Positions 6,796 through 7,658 of a stretch of 7,658 nucleotides of DNA are shown here, piece after piece. The notes under the pieces are model-generated. The model was not told where the DNA came from. It made no database searches and saw only the letters and a list, made by a program, of their open reading frames with translations. The DNA is taken from NCBI GenBank assembly GCA_934339215.1, contig CAKRHU010000068.1, positions 1-7,658 of the forward strand. The letters run 5' to 3'. Within the stretch, counting starts at the first letter, position 1. Every line of letters starts with the position of its first letter. Made by a program: the position numbers and the translations under genes. Origin of the DNA: an uncultured Lacticaseibacillus sp. (GTDB taxonomy: Bacteria; Bacillota; Bacilli; Lactobacillales; Lactobacillaceae).

Positions 6796-7658
6796 ATGTC
6801 GTCAACTCAAGCACAAGAACAAACCCGCGTCACGCAGGTGTTAGCTAAATTACACCGCCGCCTCGACATCATCGCCAGGCAATTAAAAGAAGCCCATGAA
6901 GATACGAAGCGCATCGAACAAAGTTATGGCGATGCCACCAAAGTCAACATCACTGAAATCGATGACCGCATGGAAACCAATGCCGCCGTCCAACAGCAAA
7001 AAATGATGGTCGCCCGCGCGGTGGAAAATGAAACCATCCTCGAACACGAACAAACGCGCTTAAAGCGGTTAGTCTCCAATCCATATTTTGGCCGCATCGA
7101 TATTCAAGATGTCGATGGCCCAGATACCTTGTATATCGGCACGGGCACTTTTCAAGATGATGACAACCAGTTTTTGATCTACGACTGGCGCGCTCCGATC
7201 GCCTCGGTTTATTACAACGGGACGCTCGGGCCAGTGACTTACGCCACCCCAGTTGGTGAACGCCAAGTCGATCTCACCAAAAAGCGCCAGTTCATGATCC
7301 AACAAGGCGTGATCACCAACATGTTTGACACCTCAGAAACCGTTGGCGATGAAATCTTGCAAGCAGTGCTCGGCGCCCAATCCGACGACTACATGCAAAA
7401 CATCGTCGCCACCATTCAACAAGAACAAAACGACATCATCCGAAACACCAAAGCGGATGTCTTAGTGGTCCAAGGCGTTGCCGGCTCTGGGAAAACCTCT
7501 GCGGTACTGCAGCGCGTGGCGTATTTGCTGTATCACGCCCGCACTACCTTAGACGCTGATCAAATGGTGTTGTTCTCCCCGAACCAACTGTTTGCCAATT
7601 ACATTTCTGAAGTCTTACCATCATTAGGCGAAAAGAACATGCGCCAAGCCACGATGTA
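6796..7658 (+). CDS. helD: HelD-type RNA polymerase recycling ATPase (N-terminal part, cut by window end)
   Basis: An open frame of 287 codons continues past the right window edge. It encodes the N-terminal part of a UvrD-like superfamily 1 ATPase of the HelD type, which in Gram-positive bacteria binds and releases stalled RNA polymerase. The first about 95 residues are rich in Glu, Gln, Arg and Lys and look like the antiparallel coiled-coil arm of HelD. Next comes the family stretch YIGTGTFQDDDNQFLIYDWRAP (113-134). A Q-motif-like IQQEQNDII (207-215) is followed by the Walker A loop GVAGSGKT (227-234). Full-length relatives are about 750-780 residues, so the remaining helicase motifs lie outside. 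The start has AGGAGG at 6782-6787, 8 bases upstream. Gene direction is opposite to the transporter operon, from which it is separated by a 197-bp region carrying repeats. Confidence 0.93.
   Translation, partial: MSSTQAQEQTRVTQVLAKLHRRLDIIARQLKEAHEDTKRIEQSYGDATKVNITEIDDRMETNAAVQQQKMMVARAVENETILEHEQTRLKRLVSNPYFGRIDIQDVDGPDTLYIGTGTFQDDDNQFLIYDWRAPIASVYYNGTLGPVTYATPVGERQVDLTKKRQFMIQQGVITNMFDTSETVGDEILQAVLGAQSDDYMQNIVATIQQEQNDIIRNTKADVLVVQGVAGSGKTSAVLQRVAYLLYHARTTLDADQMVLFSPNQLFANYISEVLPSLGEKNMRQATM

Noticed and set aside
7069..7305. Minus-strand open frame opposite helD
   Set aside because: It is wholly inside the helD coding region, has no ribosome binding site, and the helD frame has clear family motifs.

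Overview
The window looks like a chromosomal segment from a Gram-positive lactic acid bacterium, most likely a member of the Lactobacillaceae. The pointers are AGGAGG-type ribosome binding sites before every gene, a T-box leader on trpS, a streptococcal/lactobacillary-type tryptophanyl-tRNA synthetase, a DUF871/MupG protein, an EgtU-like fused permease/binding protein and a Gram-positive HelD. Composition is moderate (close to half G+C by eye). I cannot name the genus from the sequence alone. No insertion sequence, phage gene, CRISPR array, tRNA or rRNA is visible.

Layout, left to right. (1) Positions 1-1232, plus strand: the last 48 codons of a gene that may be a BadF/BadG-type sugar kinase, overlapping by 4 bases a complete mupG-like gene for a 6-phospho-N-acetylmuramidase. 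This pair points to recycling of cell-wall sugars. (2) A perfect 12-bp bidirectional terminator at 1241-1275 separates mupG from the convergent trpS. (3) Positions 1283-2572, minus strand: trpS preceded by a full T-box riboswitch (UGG specifier, T-box sequence, competing antiterminator and terminator) and a strong sigma-A-type promoter. (4) Positions 2578-6598, minus strand: a four-gene unit, read from 6598 down to 2578. It holds a permease/solute-binding fusion resembling the ergothioneine transporter EgtU, its ATPase overlapping by one base, a CxxxxC flavoprotein disulfide reductase-like enzyme, and a 61-residue two-helix membrane protein. (5) A 197-bp divergent intergenic region (6599-6795) with a perfect 9-bp inverted repeat and a tandem 11-bp direct repeat. 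(6) Positions 6796-7658, plus strand: the first 287 codons of helD, cut by the window end.

How the genes may work together. The most interesting block is the minus-strand operon. A transporter whose binding domain closely resembles EgtU (ergothioneine import) is apparently co-transcribed with a flavoprotein of the glutathione-reductase fold that lacks the usual C-terminal His-Glu pair. My inference is a thiol uptake and redox-recycling module; the sequence does not prove the ligand. trpS lies directly downstream with its own promoter and T-box and is probably only a positional neighbour. HelD recycles stalled RNA polymerase and is divergently transcribed from the transporter operon, so the two may share control elements.
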